Shown here: positions 6,598 to 11,928 of the stretch, in pieces
How positions within the stretch are numbered: the stretch's first letter is position 1
Layout: every line of letters starts with the position of its first letter
NCBI GenBank assembly: GCA_034436045.1
Contig: DAOTVZ010000222.1
Span: 1 to 12,094, forward strand
DNA from: H111-94 sp034436045
Lineage (GTDB): Bacteria > Chloroflexota > Ktedonobacteria > Ktedonobacterales > Ktedonobacteraceae
Direction: 5' to 3'
Length of the DNA: 12,094 nucleotides
Program-made: the position numbers and the translations under genes
The notes under the pieces: generated by a model
What the model was told of the DNA's origin: nothing
Database searches by the model: none
Seen by the model: only the letters and a program-made list of their open reading frames with translations

Positions 6598-6968
6598 AGT
6601 TCCTCCGATGATTAACACCCCATACGTTGCATTTCAATTGTTATTCGACAAACACAGTTTCAGTTTCGTGGGTAAACAAGTGTGTCAGCGGCCTGACATC
6701 CCTTGTGTCTCTCAACGGACGATGGCACTCGCTCTACTGCCTGTGTTGTGTTGCCTATAGATGTGTACTTTACTGCCTTGCTATCTGCTTCTACTATCCT
6801 CTACCTGCTCTACCTTCTCACATGTCAGGAATTCTTCAAACTCTCTCTTTCGTCTTACTCTCTACTCTCTTTCGCTTCGCTTCCGTTAAGTTCAGGCTAT
6901 TGCTTGGGTCTCACTGCCCCTTGAGCGGCAGGATATAGGCATGAGATGAAGAGGGAAAAATGGAGTCA
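6598..6968 (-). other. Long purine-rich pnp leader
   Basis: No gene is visible in this stretch. Between about 6770 and 6900 the plus strand is almost all C and T with short CTCT runs, so the pnp message would carry a long, poorly structured purine-rich leader with GAGAGUAGAGAG-like runs. Closer to the start codon lies a hairpin (6676-6706). I see no convincing promoter, so pnp probably depends on the rpsO transcript. Such a leader could be where PNPase, S1-type proteins or the RRM protein bind; that is inference. Confidence 0.5.
6676..6706 (-). promoter_or_regulatory. Stem-loop in the pnp leader
   Basis: ACAAG (6676-6680) pairs with CTTGT (6702-6706) and, after a small internal loop, TGTCAG (6683-6688) pairs with CTGACA (6693-6698) around a CGGC loop. 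This gives 11 pairs in total, about 80 nt upstream of the PNPase start codon. In E. coli PNPase represses itself through a processed leader hairpin in an equivalent place. Whether this one has that role is inference from position only. Confidence 0.45.
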
Positions 6969-7034
6969 CGGTCGGGTGGGTTAGCCGGCATTGAACTGGG
7001 GAGGCCATGCACTGGTATGATGCCCGCCCGACCG
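6969..7034 (-). promoter_or_regulatory. rpsO-pnp intercistronic stem-loop
   Basis: CGGTCGGGTGGG (6969-6980) pairs with CCCGCCCGACCG (7023-7034), twelve positions with one A-C mismatch in the minus-strand RNA, around a 42-nt loop. The loop can also fold (GGCAT 6987-6991 with ATGCC 7020-7024). It lies 18 bp past the rpsO stop. No U tract follows, so it is not a typical terminator. Its position matches the RNase III-processed structure between rpsO and pnp in enterobacteria, which makes an mRNA processing or 3'-protection role plausible. Confidence 0.55.
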
Positions 7035-7052
7035 CATCCACACTATAGATGG

Positions 7053-7340
7053 CTAGCGGCCCTGTTTCTTTGACTGGCGCAGACCTAGCCGCGTGATCAA
7101 TGCACGATAGCGTTCGGGACTCTTTCTGCTTAGATAAGCAAGCAAACGGCGACGCTGCCCAACCATCAGCATCAGGCCATGACGTGAGTGAAGATCGTGT
7201 TTATGGACTTTCAGATGCTCGGTAAGCTGGTTGATACGATTGGTCAGCAAGGAAATCTGCACCTCTGGCGAGCCGGTATCGGCTTCATGAATGCGAGCAG
7301 ACTCAATAATCTCTTTTTTCTGTTCGACTGTTAATGCCAC
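7053..7340 (-). CDS. rpsO: 30S ribosomal protein S15
   Basis: S15 is a primary 16S rRNA binder that helps organise the platform of the 30S subunit and forms an intersubunit bridge. The 95-residue protein matches the family throughout, with the typical TGSPEVQISLLTNRINQL (about 22-39), HKHDLHSRHGL (about 46-56) and the C-terminal YLSRKSPERYRALITRLGLR; it is a few residues longer than the usual 88-89 through a basic SKKQGR end. Translation starts at GTG (7338-7340), backed by GGGAGGTG at 7351-7358. A near-consensus promoter lies about 50 bp upstream. It leads the rpsO-pnp pair, and S15 often represses its own translation by binding its leader; here the leader would be only about 50 nt. Confidence 0.98.
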   Translation of the reverse strand: MALTVEQKKEIIESARIHEADTGSPEVQISLLTNRINQLTEHLKVHKHDLHSRHGLMLMVGQRRRLLAYLSRKSPERYRALITRLGLRQSKKQGR

Positions 7341-7394
7341 GCTCTCAATTCACCTCCCACGGTGGTACAAGATAACATTATAAACTATGGACGC

Positions 7395-7423
7395 ATTATA
7401 ACATGGATGGCGAGTTCACGCAA
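7395..7423 (-). promoter_or_regulatory. Sigma-70-type promoter for rpsO-pnp
   Basis: On the minus strand TTGCGT (7418-7423) and a perfect TATAAT (7395-7400) are separated by exactly 17 bp, giving a predicted start near 7388 and a leader of about 48 nt before the rpsO GTG. A second TATAAT at 7377-7382 lacks a good -35. The promoter lies downstream of the hairpin element after rplL, so rpsO-pnp can be expressed independently of the rplJL transcript. Confidence 0.7.
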
Positions 7424-7442
7424 TGAGTCGCCGTCTTACGGT

Positions 7443-7572
7443 AGAGCGACTCCTGGAAGAGATGAGCGTGAGCAGGTGCCCACCAGGGTCGCTCTGCTGG
7501 TCGCCCATAGTATGAGGCGGTGCAGTTTTTGCCCGTCATTTTTGCAATACCCCTGGTGGGCATCCTGCTCAC
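7443..7572. repeat. Palindromic element, copy C, with two competing folds
   Basis: GTGAGCAGG then TGCCCACCAGGG (7468-7488) pairs with 7551-7572 over 21 bp with one bulged base. The centre contains the core CAGTTTTTGCCCGTCAT, like TTTTTGCCCGTTAT in copy A and TTCTTGCCCGTCAT in copy B, which suggests one family with diverged arms. A second hairpin, AGAGCGAC/GTCGCTCT plus CCTGG/CCAGG (7443-7456 with 7483-7495), uses part of the left long-range arm, so the two folds exclude each other. The element occupies the gap between rplL and the rpsO promoter. Confidence 0.7.
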
Positions 7573-7582
7573 GGCTATCCAG

Positions 7583-7605
7583 AACATTCTCGCTATGAGA
7601 ATGTT
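7583..7605 (-). other. Stem-loop overlapping the rplL stop codon
   Basis: AACATTCTC (7583-7591) pairs perfectly with GAGAATGTT (7597-7605) around a 5-nt loop, and the stem begins within the rplL TAA. No U tract follows in the minus-strand RNA (the next bases are CTGGATAG), so it is weak as an intrinsic terminator. It may mark the 3' end of the rplJL message or protect it from exonucleases. Confidence 0.5.
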
Positions 7606-7993
7606 ATTTGATGGTGACTTTCGCGCCCACCTCGGCCATCTTGGCGGCAATCTTCTCGGCCTCTTCCTTCGAGACGCCTTCCTTAATGGGCTTGGGGGCT
7701 TCATCAACGACGGCCTTGGCCTCTTTGAGGCCCAGGCCGGTCAGCTCGCGCACGACCTTGATGACATTGATCTTGTTGGGACCAACCTCACTGAGGATAG
7801 CATCGAACTCGGTCTTCTCCTCGGCGGGCGCAGCAGCCTCAGCGGCAGCAGGGGCGGCACCGGCGGCGGGTGCCGCGACAGCCACGGCGGCGGCGGCGCT
7901 GACACCCCAGCGCTCCTGGAGGGCCTTGCTCAGCTCAACCAGCTCCAGAACATTCAACTTCTCGATCTCTTCAATGATGCTTGCAACGGACAT
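7604..7993 (-). CDS. rplL: 50S ribosomal protein L7/L12
   Basis: L7/L12 forms the flexible stalk dimers that recruit and activate translation GTPases such as EF-Tu and EF-G. The 129-residue protein has the N-terminal dimerisation/L10-binding helices (about 1-35, IIEEIEKLNVLELVELSKAL), an Ala/Pro/Gly-rich hinge (about 36-62) and the conserved C-terminal domain (about 63-129) with GPNKINVIKVVRELTGLGLK and EAKAVVDEAPKPIKEG. The ATG at 7993 is supported by GGGAGA about 7 nt upstream; the frame is open further back, but that part reads through rplJ. It begins 16 bp after rplJ, the usual tight coupling that helps set the 1:4-6 ratio of L10 to L12. Normally rpoB follows; here a hairpin element and rpsO do. 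Confidence 0.98.
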   Translation of the reverse strand: MSVASIIEEIEKLNVLELVELSKALQERWGVSAAAAVAVAAPAAGAAPAAAEAAAPAEEKTEFDAILSEVGPNKINVIKVVRELTGLGLKEAKAVVDEAPKPIKEGVSKEEAEKIAAKMAEVGAKVTIK

Positions 7994-8009
7994 AGTAGTT
8001 TCTCCCTTC

Positions 8010-8552
8010 TTATTCGGTAGCGGATGTTCCGCTCTTGAGTTGATCGGCACGTGCTTGTAGCACAAAACATAGATCGCGTAGTGGCGCAGTCAACAAACCA
8101 TAGGCCTGGGACAGGGGTCCCTGGACAGTGCCGACGACATCGGCGCGCGTTTGCTGCTTGCCGCCGGGTAGCTTGGCCAGGTTCTCGACCTCTGTCGCGC
8201 TCAGTGGATTGCCACCGAGAATAGCCGATTTGAGAACCACAACTTTTGAAGTGCGTATATAGTCGCTGATGGCCTTTGCAGTGGCCACCTCGTCATCATA
8301 GCCAAAGACGACGGTGGTCTGACCCTCAAACATCTTCCTGTTCAGAGCGGTCATATGGTTACGCTCGGCGGCGATGCGCAGCAGCGTGTTCTTGGCAACC
8401 TTTACCTCAATATTAGAGCTACGCAGCTTATTACGCAGCTCGTTCATATCCTTGACGTTCAGGCCCTGGGTCTGAATCAGGATGGCCACGGCGGCGCGCT
8501 GAAGCTTATCAGACAGCTCGTCAATGGTCTTGCTTTTTGCCTCAGTTGGCAT
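8010..8552 (-). CDS. rplJ: 50S ribosomal protein L10
   Basis: L10 anchors the L7/L12 dimers to the 50S stalk base beside L11. The 180-residue protein has the family core: AVAILIQTQGLNVKDMNELRNKLR, then VAKNTLLRIA, GQTTVVFGYDDEVATAKAI, and an alpha-helical C-terminus (about 140-175) that binds L12. The ATG at 8552 is preferred because AGGAGG lies 12 nt upstream (8565-8570); an in-frame ATG at 8579 would put that site inside the gene. It heads the rplJ-rplL pair and is preceded by a 329-nt leader with a U-tract terminator, so it is probably controlled by attenuation, perhaps by the L10-L12 complex as in other bacteria. Confidence 0.97.
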   Translation of the reverse strand: MPTEAKSKTIDELSDKLQRAAVAILIQTQGLNVKDMNELRNKLRSSNIEVKVAKNTLLRIAAERNHMTALNRKMFEGQTTVVFGYDDEVATAKAISDYIRTSKVVVLKSAILGGNPLSATEVENLAKLPGGKQQTRADVVGTVQGPLSQAYGLLTAPLRDLCFVLQARADQLKSGTSATE

Positions 8553-8593
8553 GGGTGCCTTTCCCCTCCTTTCCGGCATAAGTTTAGTGCTAT

Positions 8594-8626
8594 AAAAAAG
8601 GCCCTCGGCAGATGATACCGAGGGCC
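8594..8626 (-). terminator. Intrinsic terminator/attenuator upstream of rplJ
   Basis: On the minus strand GGCCCTCGG (8626-8618) and CCGAGGGCC (8608-8600) form a perfect 9-bp GC-rich stem with a 9-nt loop, followed at once by six U residues (8599-8594). This is the clearest intrinsic terminator in the window. It lies only about 40 nt before the rplJ start codon, within a transcript that must continue into rplJ, so a conditional attenuator is the natural reading. Confidence 0.85.
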
Positions 8627-8658
8627 AGAAAGTATGCTCACAAAATAGCCTGGGAAGA

Positions 8659-8701
8659 GGCCCGACGCAGGGATGTGGTAAGCCTGTCCCTGCGTCGGGC
8701 C
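8659..8701. repeat. Perfect 15-bp hairpin in the rplJ leader
   Basis: GGCCCGACGCAGGGA (8659-8673) is perfectly complementary to TCCCTGCGTCGGGCC (8687-8701) around a 13-nt loop. It is very GC-rich, lacks a U tract and lies about 30 bp upstream of the attenuator. It may be part of the leader fold or another inserted palindromic element; its sequence does not visibly match copies A to D. Confidence 0.8.
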
Positions 8702-8881
8702 GCCGGTATAGGGAAGAGAGTTATCACGTCCGCATACCGGAACCCGGATTATTTTGTTCATCTGTATTATCTATCAGATGTGCTTACTGTTCGTGTTGGT
8801 TCCTCGGCAAGCTAGCGTATAAGGCTATTTCGATACCTGTCGGTATACTTGCAGTCTCAGGATCACGCAGTCAAACAACGG

Positions 8882-9589
8882 TTATGCAATTTTGAGTGCC
8901 AGTGTAGACGGCACATCCAGGCGCACGCTGGGCGACATCGTGGAGCAGAGAACAATACTCTTCACATAGGTGCCCTTCGCGCCGGATGGACGCGCACGCA
9001 CTACGGCGTCAAGAACCGAAACGATATTGGCGTATAAAGCGTCGTCGTTAAACGAGAGTTTGCCGACCGGAACATGCAGAAGCGAGGTTCTATCGACCCT
9101 GAACTCAACGCGCCCTGCCTTTACATCGCGGATCGTGCGGGCCAGGTCCATTGTGATTGTACCAGCTTTAGGGCTAGGCATCAAACCGCGTGGGCCGAGT
9201 TTTTTACCCAGGCGGCCCACTTTGCCCATCACATCCGGGGTAGCGATGGCGACATCAAAACCGAACCAGTCGCCTTCAATCTGCTTAATCAGGTCATCGA
9301 GACCGACGAAGTCCGCGCCTGCCGCCTCTGCTTCAGCGGCCTTCTCGCCTTGCGCGAATACGAGTACTTTTACTTCTTTGCCGGTACCGGCGGGAAGCAT
9401 GGCCACGCCACGCACCATCTGATCAGCGTGACGGGGATCGACGCCAAGCTTCATGTGAACCTCGACGGTGGGGTCGAACTTCACATAGTTCATCTTCTTC
9501 AGCAACCCGATGGCGTCCTTCAATTGGTAGAGCCTGTTCGCTTCCACCAGTTTGGCCGCCTCCAGGTATTTCTTTCCGTGTTTCGCCAT
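8882..9589 (-). CDS. rplA: 50S ribosomal protein L1
   Basis: L1 builds the mobile L1 stalk that moves deacylated tRNA out of the E site, and it often represses its own operon. The 235-residue protein has family landmarks including the N-terminal MAKHGKKYLEA, FDPTVEVHMKLGVDPRHADQ (about 38-57), the signature around LGKKLGPRGLMPSPKAGT (about 128-145) and the C-terminal GAKGTYVKSIVLCSTMSPSVRLD. The ATG at 9589 has AAGGAGG at 9599-9605, 9 nt upstream. It follows rplK by 60 bp, the usual L11-L1 pairing, and the 329-nt rplJ leader follows it. Nothing in the protein looks unusual. Confidence 0.98.
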   Translation of the reverse strand: MAKHGKKYLEAAKLVEANRLYQLKDAIGLLKKMNYVKFDPTVEVHMKLGVDPRHADQMVRGVAMLPAGTGKEVKVLVFAQGEKAAEAEAAGADFVGLDDLIKQIEGDWFGFDVAIATPDVMGKVGRLGKKLGPRGLMPSPKAGTITMDLARTIRDVKAGRVEFRVDRTSLLHVPVGKLSFNDDALYANIVSVLDAVVRARPSGAKGTYVKSIVLCSTMSPSVRLDVPSTLALKIA

Positions 9590-9649
9590 TGCAAATGCCC
9601 TCCTTGAGGCTTGTGAACCGCAGTGACTTGCGGGCTGTTTGTCTGTATA

Positions 9650-10075
9650 CTAAGCTGTGATCGTGATGCCCATACTACGAGCCGTGCCCTCAATCGTGCG
9701 CTCGGCGGCCTCGATGTCGTGGACATTCAAGTCCTTCATCTTGATCTCAGCGATCTCGCGCAGCTTGGCACGGTCAATAGACCCTACCTTGGTCTTATTC
9801 GGGGTGGGCGAGCCTTTCTCAATGTTGGCCGCCTTGCGCAGCAGATCGGCCACAGGCGGCGTCTTGGTGATAAAAGTAAACGAACGATCCTCGTAAATGG
9901 TAATTTCGGCAGGAATAATCATCCCGACCTGATCCGCAGTACGCGCATTGTACTCCTTACAGAACATCATGATATTGACGCCCTGTGGGCCAAGCGCGGT
10001 ACCAATAGGAGGCGCGGGTGTAGCCTTTCCAGCCGGAATCTGTAGTCGCACTACAGCTTTCACACGCTTTGCCAT
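9650..10075 (-). CDS. rplK: 50S ribosomal protein L11
   Basis: L11 binds the GTPase-associated region of 23S rRNA at the stalk base and is needed for factor-dependent GTP hydrolysis and the stringent response. The 141-residue protein is full length, with the proline-rich N-terminal PAGKATPAPPIGTALGPQGV (about 15-34), IPAEITIYEDRSFTF (about 54-68) and the rRNA-binding C-terminal domain ending in GTARSMGITI. The ATG at 10075 has AGGAG at 10087-10091, an 11-nt gap. Between it and the upstream nusG stop lies a 254-bp array of six hairpins in place of the usual short spacer, so translation starts about 25 nt after the last hairpin. Confidence 0.98.
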   Translation of the reverse strand: MAKRVKAVVRLQIPAGKATPAPPIGTALGPQGVNIMMFCKEYNARTADQVGMIIPAEITIYEDRSFTFITKTPPVADLLRKAANIEKGSPTPNKTKVGSIDRAKLREIAEIKMKDLNVHDIEAAERTIEGTARSMGITITA

Positions 10076-10098
10076 ACCGTTTCAAACTCCTGATTATC

Positions 10099-10352
10099 CC
10101 CGTAGGGGCGTGATTCATCACGCCCTGTCCTCTTTTCGGCCAGCAACCGGGGCGTGATCAATCACGCCCTGTCCTCTTTTCGACCAGCAACCAGAGCGTG
10201 ATTCATCACGCCCTGTCCTCTTTTCGGCCAGCAACCGGGGCGTGATCAATCACGCCCTGTCCTCTTTTCGACCAGCAACCGGGGCGTGATCAATCACGCC
10301 CTGTCCTCTTTTCGGCCAGCAACCGGGGCGTGATCAATCACGCCCCTACGGG
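10099..10352. repeat. Tandem hairpin array, 44-bp period, six palindromes
   Basis: Five full 44-bp units begin at 10105, 10149, 10193, 10237 and 10281, and a sixth, partial unit at 10325. Each has an 8-bp hairpin, GGGCGTGA / TCACGCCC, with a TCAA or TTCA loop, then a constant 23-bp stretch containing TCCTCTTTTCG and CCAGCAACC. The only differences are the loop, a G/A in CGGCCAG versus CGACCAG, and AGAG for GGGG in unit three. Units 1-2 and 3-4 repeat the same pattern, which suggests growth in 88-bp steps. The whole is bounded by a perfect 16-bp inverted repeat (10099-10114 and 10337-10352). It lies 2 bp past the nusG stop and ends about 24 bp before rplK, so it is transcribed within the operon. 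Confidence 0.95.
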
Positions 10353-10354
10353 TG

Positions 10355-10942
10355 TTAAATTTTCTCGACCTGGAGGAAATCCAGGACAACGGGGGTCTCA
10401 CGTCCGAAGAAGGAGACCAGCACCGTCACTTTGTTACGGTCAGGATTAATCTCGCTGACCGTGCCAATAAACTCTGAGAACGGGCCATCGATCACACGCA
10501 CGCTCTGGCCTTTGGTGAAGCTGACCTTTGCTTTGGGTTTCTCGCTCTCCTTCGTGACCTGCTTCAAGATGGCTTTGATCTCATGCTCCTGTAGCGGCAC
10601 GGGGCGATTGCCAGAACCAACAAAGCTAGTGACACCAGGGGTGTTACGAACGACATACCAGGCCTCATCACTCATAATCATCTCGACCAGCACATAGCCG
10701 GGAAAGACCTTGCGCTGTACTGTGCGCCGCTGCCCCTGTTTGATCTCCACTTCCTCTTCCATTGGCACGATGACGCGGAAAATCTTGTTGCGCATGTCCA
10801 TAGAGGCGATACGCGCTTCGAGATGGCTCTTTACCTTGTTTTCATAGCCTGAGTATGTATGGATTGCATACCAGGCTCTTTCAGCCGTCTTTGCTTCGGA
10901 AGATTCTTTCTGCCCGTTCTCGCTGGTATGTTCAGTAACCAC
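10355..10942 (-). CDS. nusG: Transcription termination/antitermination factor NusG
   Basis: NusG binds the RNA polymerase clamp, influences pausing and Rho termination, and links transcription to translation. The 195-residue protein has a short acidic/polar leader (1-22), the NGN domain (about 23-125: WYAIHTYSGYENKVKSHLE, RKVFPGYVLVEM, VRNTPGVTSFVGSG) and a KOW domain (about 140-195: FTKGQSVRVIDGPFSEFIG, ending FLQVEKI). Translation appears to start at GTG (10940-10942) with AAGGAAG about 5 nt upstream; an ATT a few codons earlier is a less likely alternative. It follows secE by 34 bp, the standard pairing. The hairpin array starts directly after its stop. Confidence 0.97.
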   Translation of the reverse strand: MVTEHTSENGQKESSEAKTAERAWYAIHTYSGYENKVKSHLEARIASMDMRNKIFRVIVPMEEEVEIKQGQRRTVQRKVFPGYVLVEMIMSDEAWYVVRNTPGVTSFVGSGNRPVPLQEHEIKAILKQVTKESEKPKAKVSFTKGQSVRVIDGPFSEFIGTVSEINPDRNKVTVLVSFFGRETPVVLDFLQVEKI

Positions 10943-10976
10943 GGCTTCTTCCTTCTTAATAATCCTGATGACGAAG

Positions 10977-11390
10977 CTACTTACCCAGCAGCAAGAAGAG
11001 TTGTGTCAGTCCATAGTCGGCCAGGCCTAGCACAGCGCCAACCGCCGCCGAGAGCAGGATCACCACGATGGTCATATTTCTGGCTTCTTCAAATGTGGGC
11101 CAGGTCACTTTATGGCGCAGTTCATTATAAGCCTCAAGCACAAAGCGGCCCGCACTATTACGACGAAGCCAGCTTTCTAGCGAGGACGGCCCCTTTGTCT
11201 CGCGTCGAGCGGGTTGCTTACTTACCACCTTAGCTCCCTCCCGGCGCTCACTGCTCGTCGTGGCCTTAGCGCTTCTGGTGGGTTGCTCCTTCCCACTACC
11301 CCGCGCCTTCGCTAGCTCAGTGACCTGCGCCTGGCTGCTTGCCGAACTCTGGCTAGCCTGTTTCTTCTTTTCAGCCATTTTGTTTGTCAC
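10977..11390 (-). CDS. secE: Preprotein translocase subunit SecE
   Basis: SecE is the clamp-like membrane subunit of the SecYEG export channel. The conserved part is the C-terminal 60 residues: an amphipathic helix with EAYNELRHKVTWPTFEEARN, where the W-P-T-x-E-E core is typical, followed by one transmembrane segment (TIVVILLSAAVGAVLGLADY). Before it lies a low-complexity, basic Ser/Ala/Lys/Arg-rich region of about 75 residues, longer than in minimal SecE proteins and probably disordered in the cytoplasm. The start is uncertain: GTG at 11390 has AAAGG at 11397-11401 and gives 137 residues, while ATG at 11378 (MAEKKKQ, 133 residues) lacks a well-placed site. It lies between rpmG and nusG as in most bacteria. 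Confidence 0.92.
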   Translation of the reverse strand: MTNKMAEKKKQASQSSASSQAQVTELAKARGSGKEQPTRSAKATTSSERREGAKVVSKQPARRETKGPSSLESWLRRNSAGRFVLEAYNELRHKVTWPTFEEARNMTIVVILLSAAVGAVLGLADYGLTQLFLLLGK

Positions 11391-11396
11391 GTTTAA

Positions 11397-11441
11397 CCTT
11401 TCTCGACCAGTAATGGGGGGCAGGTACCCACAAGGGTACCT
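11397..11441. repeat. Single hairpin unit related to the nusG-rplK array and to element D
   Basis: AGGTACCC (11422-11429) pairs with GGGTACCT (11434-11441) around an ACAA loop, a perfect 8-bp stem. The flank TCTCGACCAGTAATGGGGG resembles the array spacer TTTCGACCAGCAACCGGGG, with about four differences. The arm GGTACCCACAAG also occurs at the left end of element D (11805-11816). The unit therefore looks like an array-type flank carrying a D-type palindrome. It sits in the rpmG-secE gap and its flank overlaps the likely secE ribosome binding site at 11397-11401. Confidence 0.6.
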
Positions 11442-11483
11442 CTGTCGCGTTACTTCTGACACGCGCTACTTGCTGGTTAGAAA

Positions 11484-11654
11484 CTACTTCGTCTCGCGGT
11501 GTACATAATGCGTCCGGCAGGTGGGACAATACTTACGTAATTCGAGACGTTCAGGATTGTTCTTCTTATTCTTGGAAGTGCTATAATTGCGGCTCTTGCA
11601 TTGGATACAAGCCAACGTCACCACAATCCTGTTCTCTTTACCTTTGCTTGCCAT
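11484..11654 (-). CDS. rpmG: 50S ribosomal protein L33
   Basis: L33 is a small zinc-ribbon protein of the 50S subunit near the E site. The 56-residue product begins MASKGKENRIVVTLACIQC and has two C-x2-C knuckles, CIQC (16-19) and CPTC (43-46), separated by the typical NYSTSKNKKNNPERLELRKY; this is the zinc-binding (C+) form. The ATG at 11654 has GGAG at 11661-11664, 6 nt upstream. It is the first gene after a good promoter candidate at 11742-11770 and leads the secE-nusG-rplK-rplA series, the usual position for rpmG. I see no tRNA-Trp gene beside it, although many bacteria have one in this interval. Confidence 0.97.
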   Translation of the reverse strand: MASKGKENRIVVTLACIQCKSRNYSTSKNKKNNPERLELRKYCPTCRTHYVHRETK

Positions 11655-11741
11655 CTTGCACTCCGTCTTACTAAGCTTGGCTCGCTACAATTTTTCATCA
11701 TGCGCGCCAATGCCGCTGATGGCTTGCGAAGGCGCGCTATA

Positions 11742-11770
11742 ATTATGGAACTAGTAGGAGTATATCACAA
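11742..11770 (-). promoter_or_regulatory. Promoter candidate for rpmG-secE-nusG-rplK-rplA
   Basis: On the minus strand TTGTGA (11765-11770) and CATAAT (11742-11747) are separated by exactly 17 bp, with a predicted start near 11735 and a leader of about 80 nt. The start of that leader contains a GCGCGCC (11702-11708) / GGCGCGC (11731-11737) inverted repeat, which could form a 5' hairpin. The promoter lies downstream of element D, consistent with separate expression from tuf. Confidence 0.6.
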
Positions 11771-11802
11771 TGTAACAACAGTGGGCACACGAATGTGCGA
11801 AT

Positions 11803-11928
11803 AGGGTACCCACAAGACAGGGCAACTATCAGAGTACCCTTATAATGAGACGGCACGTATGGCTCATCATCATTGTAAGGGTGCCCTGCGTTTGGGTACT
11901 GCTTCAAGTACTGCCTTGTGGATACCCT
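11803..11928. repeat. Palindromic element, copy D, beside the tuf stop
   Basis: AGGGTACCCACAAGACAG (11803-11820) pairs with 11911-11928 over 18 positions with two mismatches. Nested pairs include ACCCTTA/TAAGGGT and ATGAG/CTCAT, so most of the 126 bp can fold. The stretch around GGCTCATCATCATTGTAAGG then GTGCCCTGCG resembles the right half of copy A (TTCATCGTAAGAGTGC then GCCCTGGCG), suggesting a shared origin. It ends 8 bp from the tuf stop. In the tuf direction no U tract follows, so its effect on tuf termination is unclear. Confidence 0.65.

Larger units (their letters stand above)
8553..8881 (-). promoter_or_regulatory. rplJ-rplL leader region (candidate L10 leader)
   Basis: No protein gene is visible in the 329 bp between rplA and rplJ. 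In transcript order it holds a short ATACC/GGTAT hairpin (about 8831-8845), TGCCGAGG (8809-8802), a CATCTG/CAGATG hairpin (about 8759-8780), a 15-bp stem (8659-8701) and a U-tract terminator (8594-8626). TGCCGAGG can pair over 8 positions with CCUCGGUA in the 5' arm of that terminator, so an antiterminator fold is possible. Many bacteria regulate rplJL through such a leader bound by L10-L12. I cannot assign the exact L10-binding motif by eye. Confidence 0.5.

Noticed and set aside
7994..8065. Upstream extension of L7/L12
   Set aside because: It would overlap rplJ; the family N-terminus (SVASIIEEIEKL) begins exactly at the ATG at 7993.
10105..10352. CRISPR-like appearance of regularly spaced palindromic repeats
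   Set aside because: The 23-bp intervals are nearly identical to one another rather than unique spacers, the repeat is only 21 bp, and no cas gene is nearby. It is a tandem repeat with hairpins.
11655..11802. tRNA-Trp gene often found between tuf and secE
   Set aside because: I found no T-loop consensus or cloverleaf pairing on either strand; the interval holds a promoter and a short GC inverted repeat.
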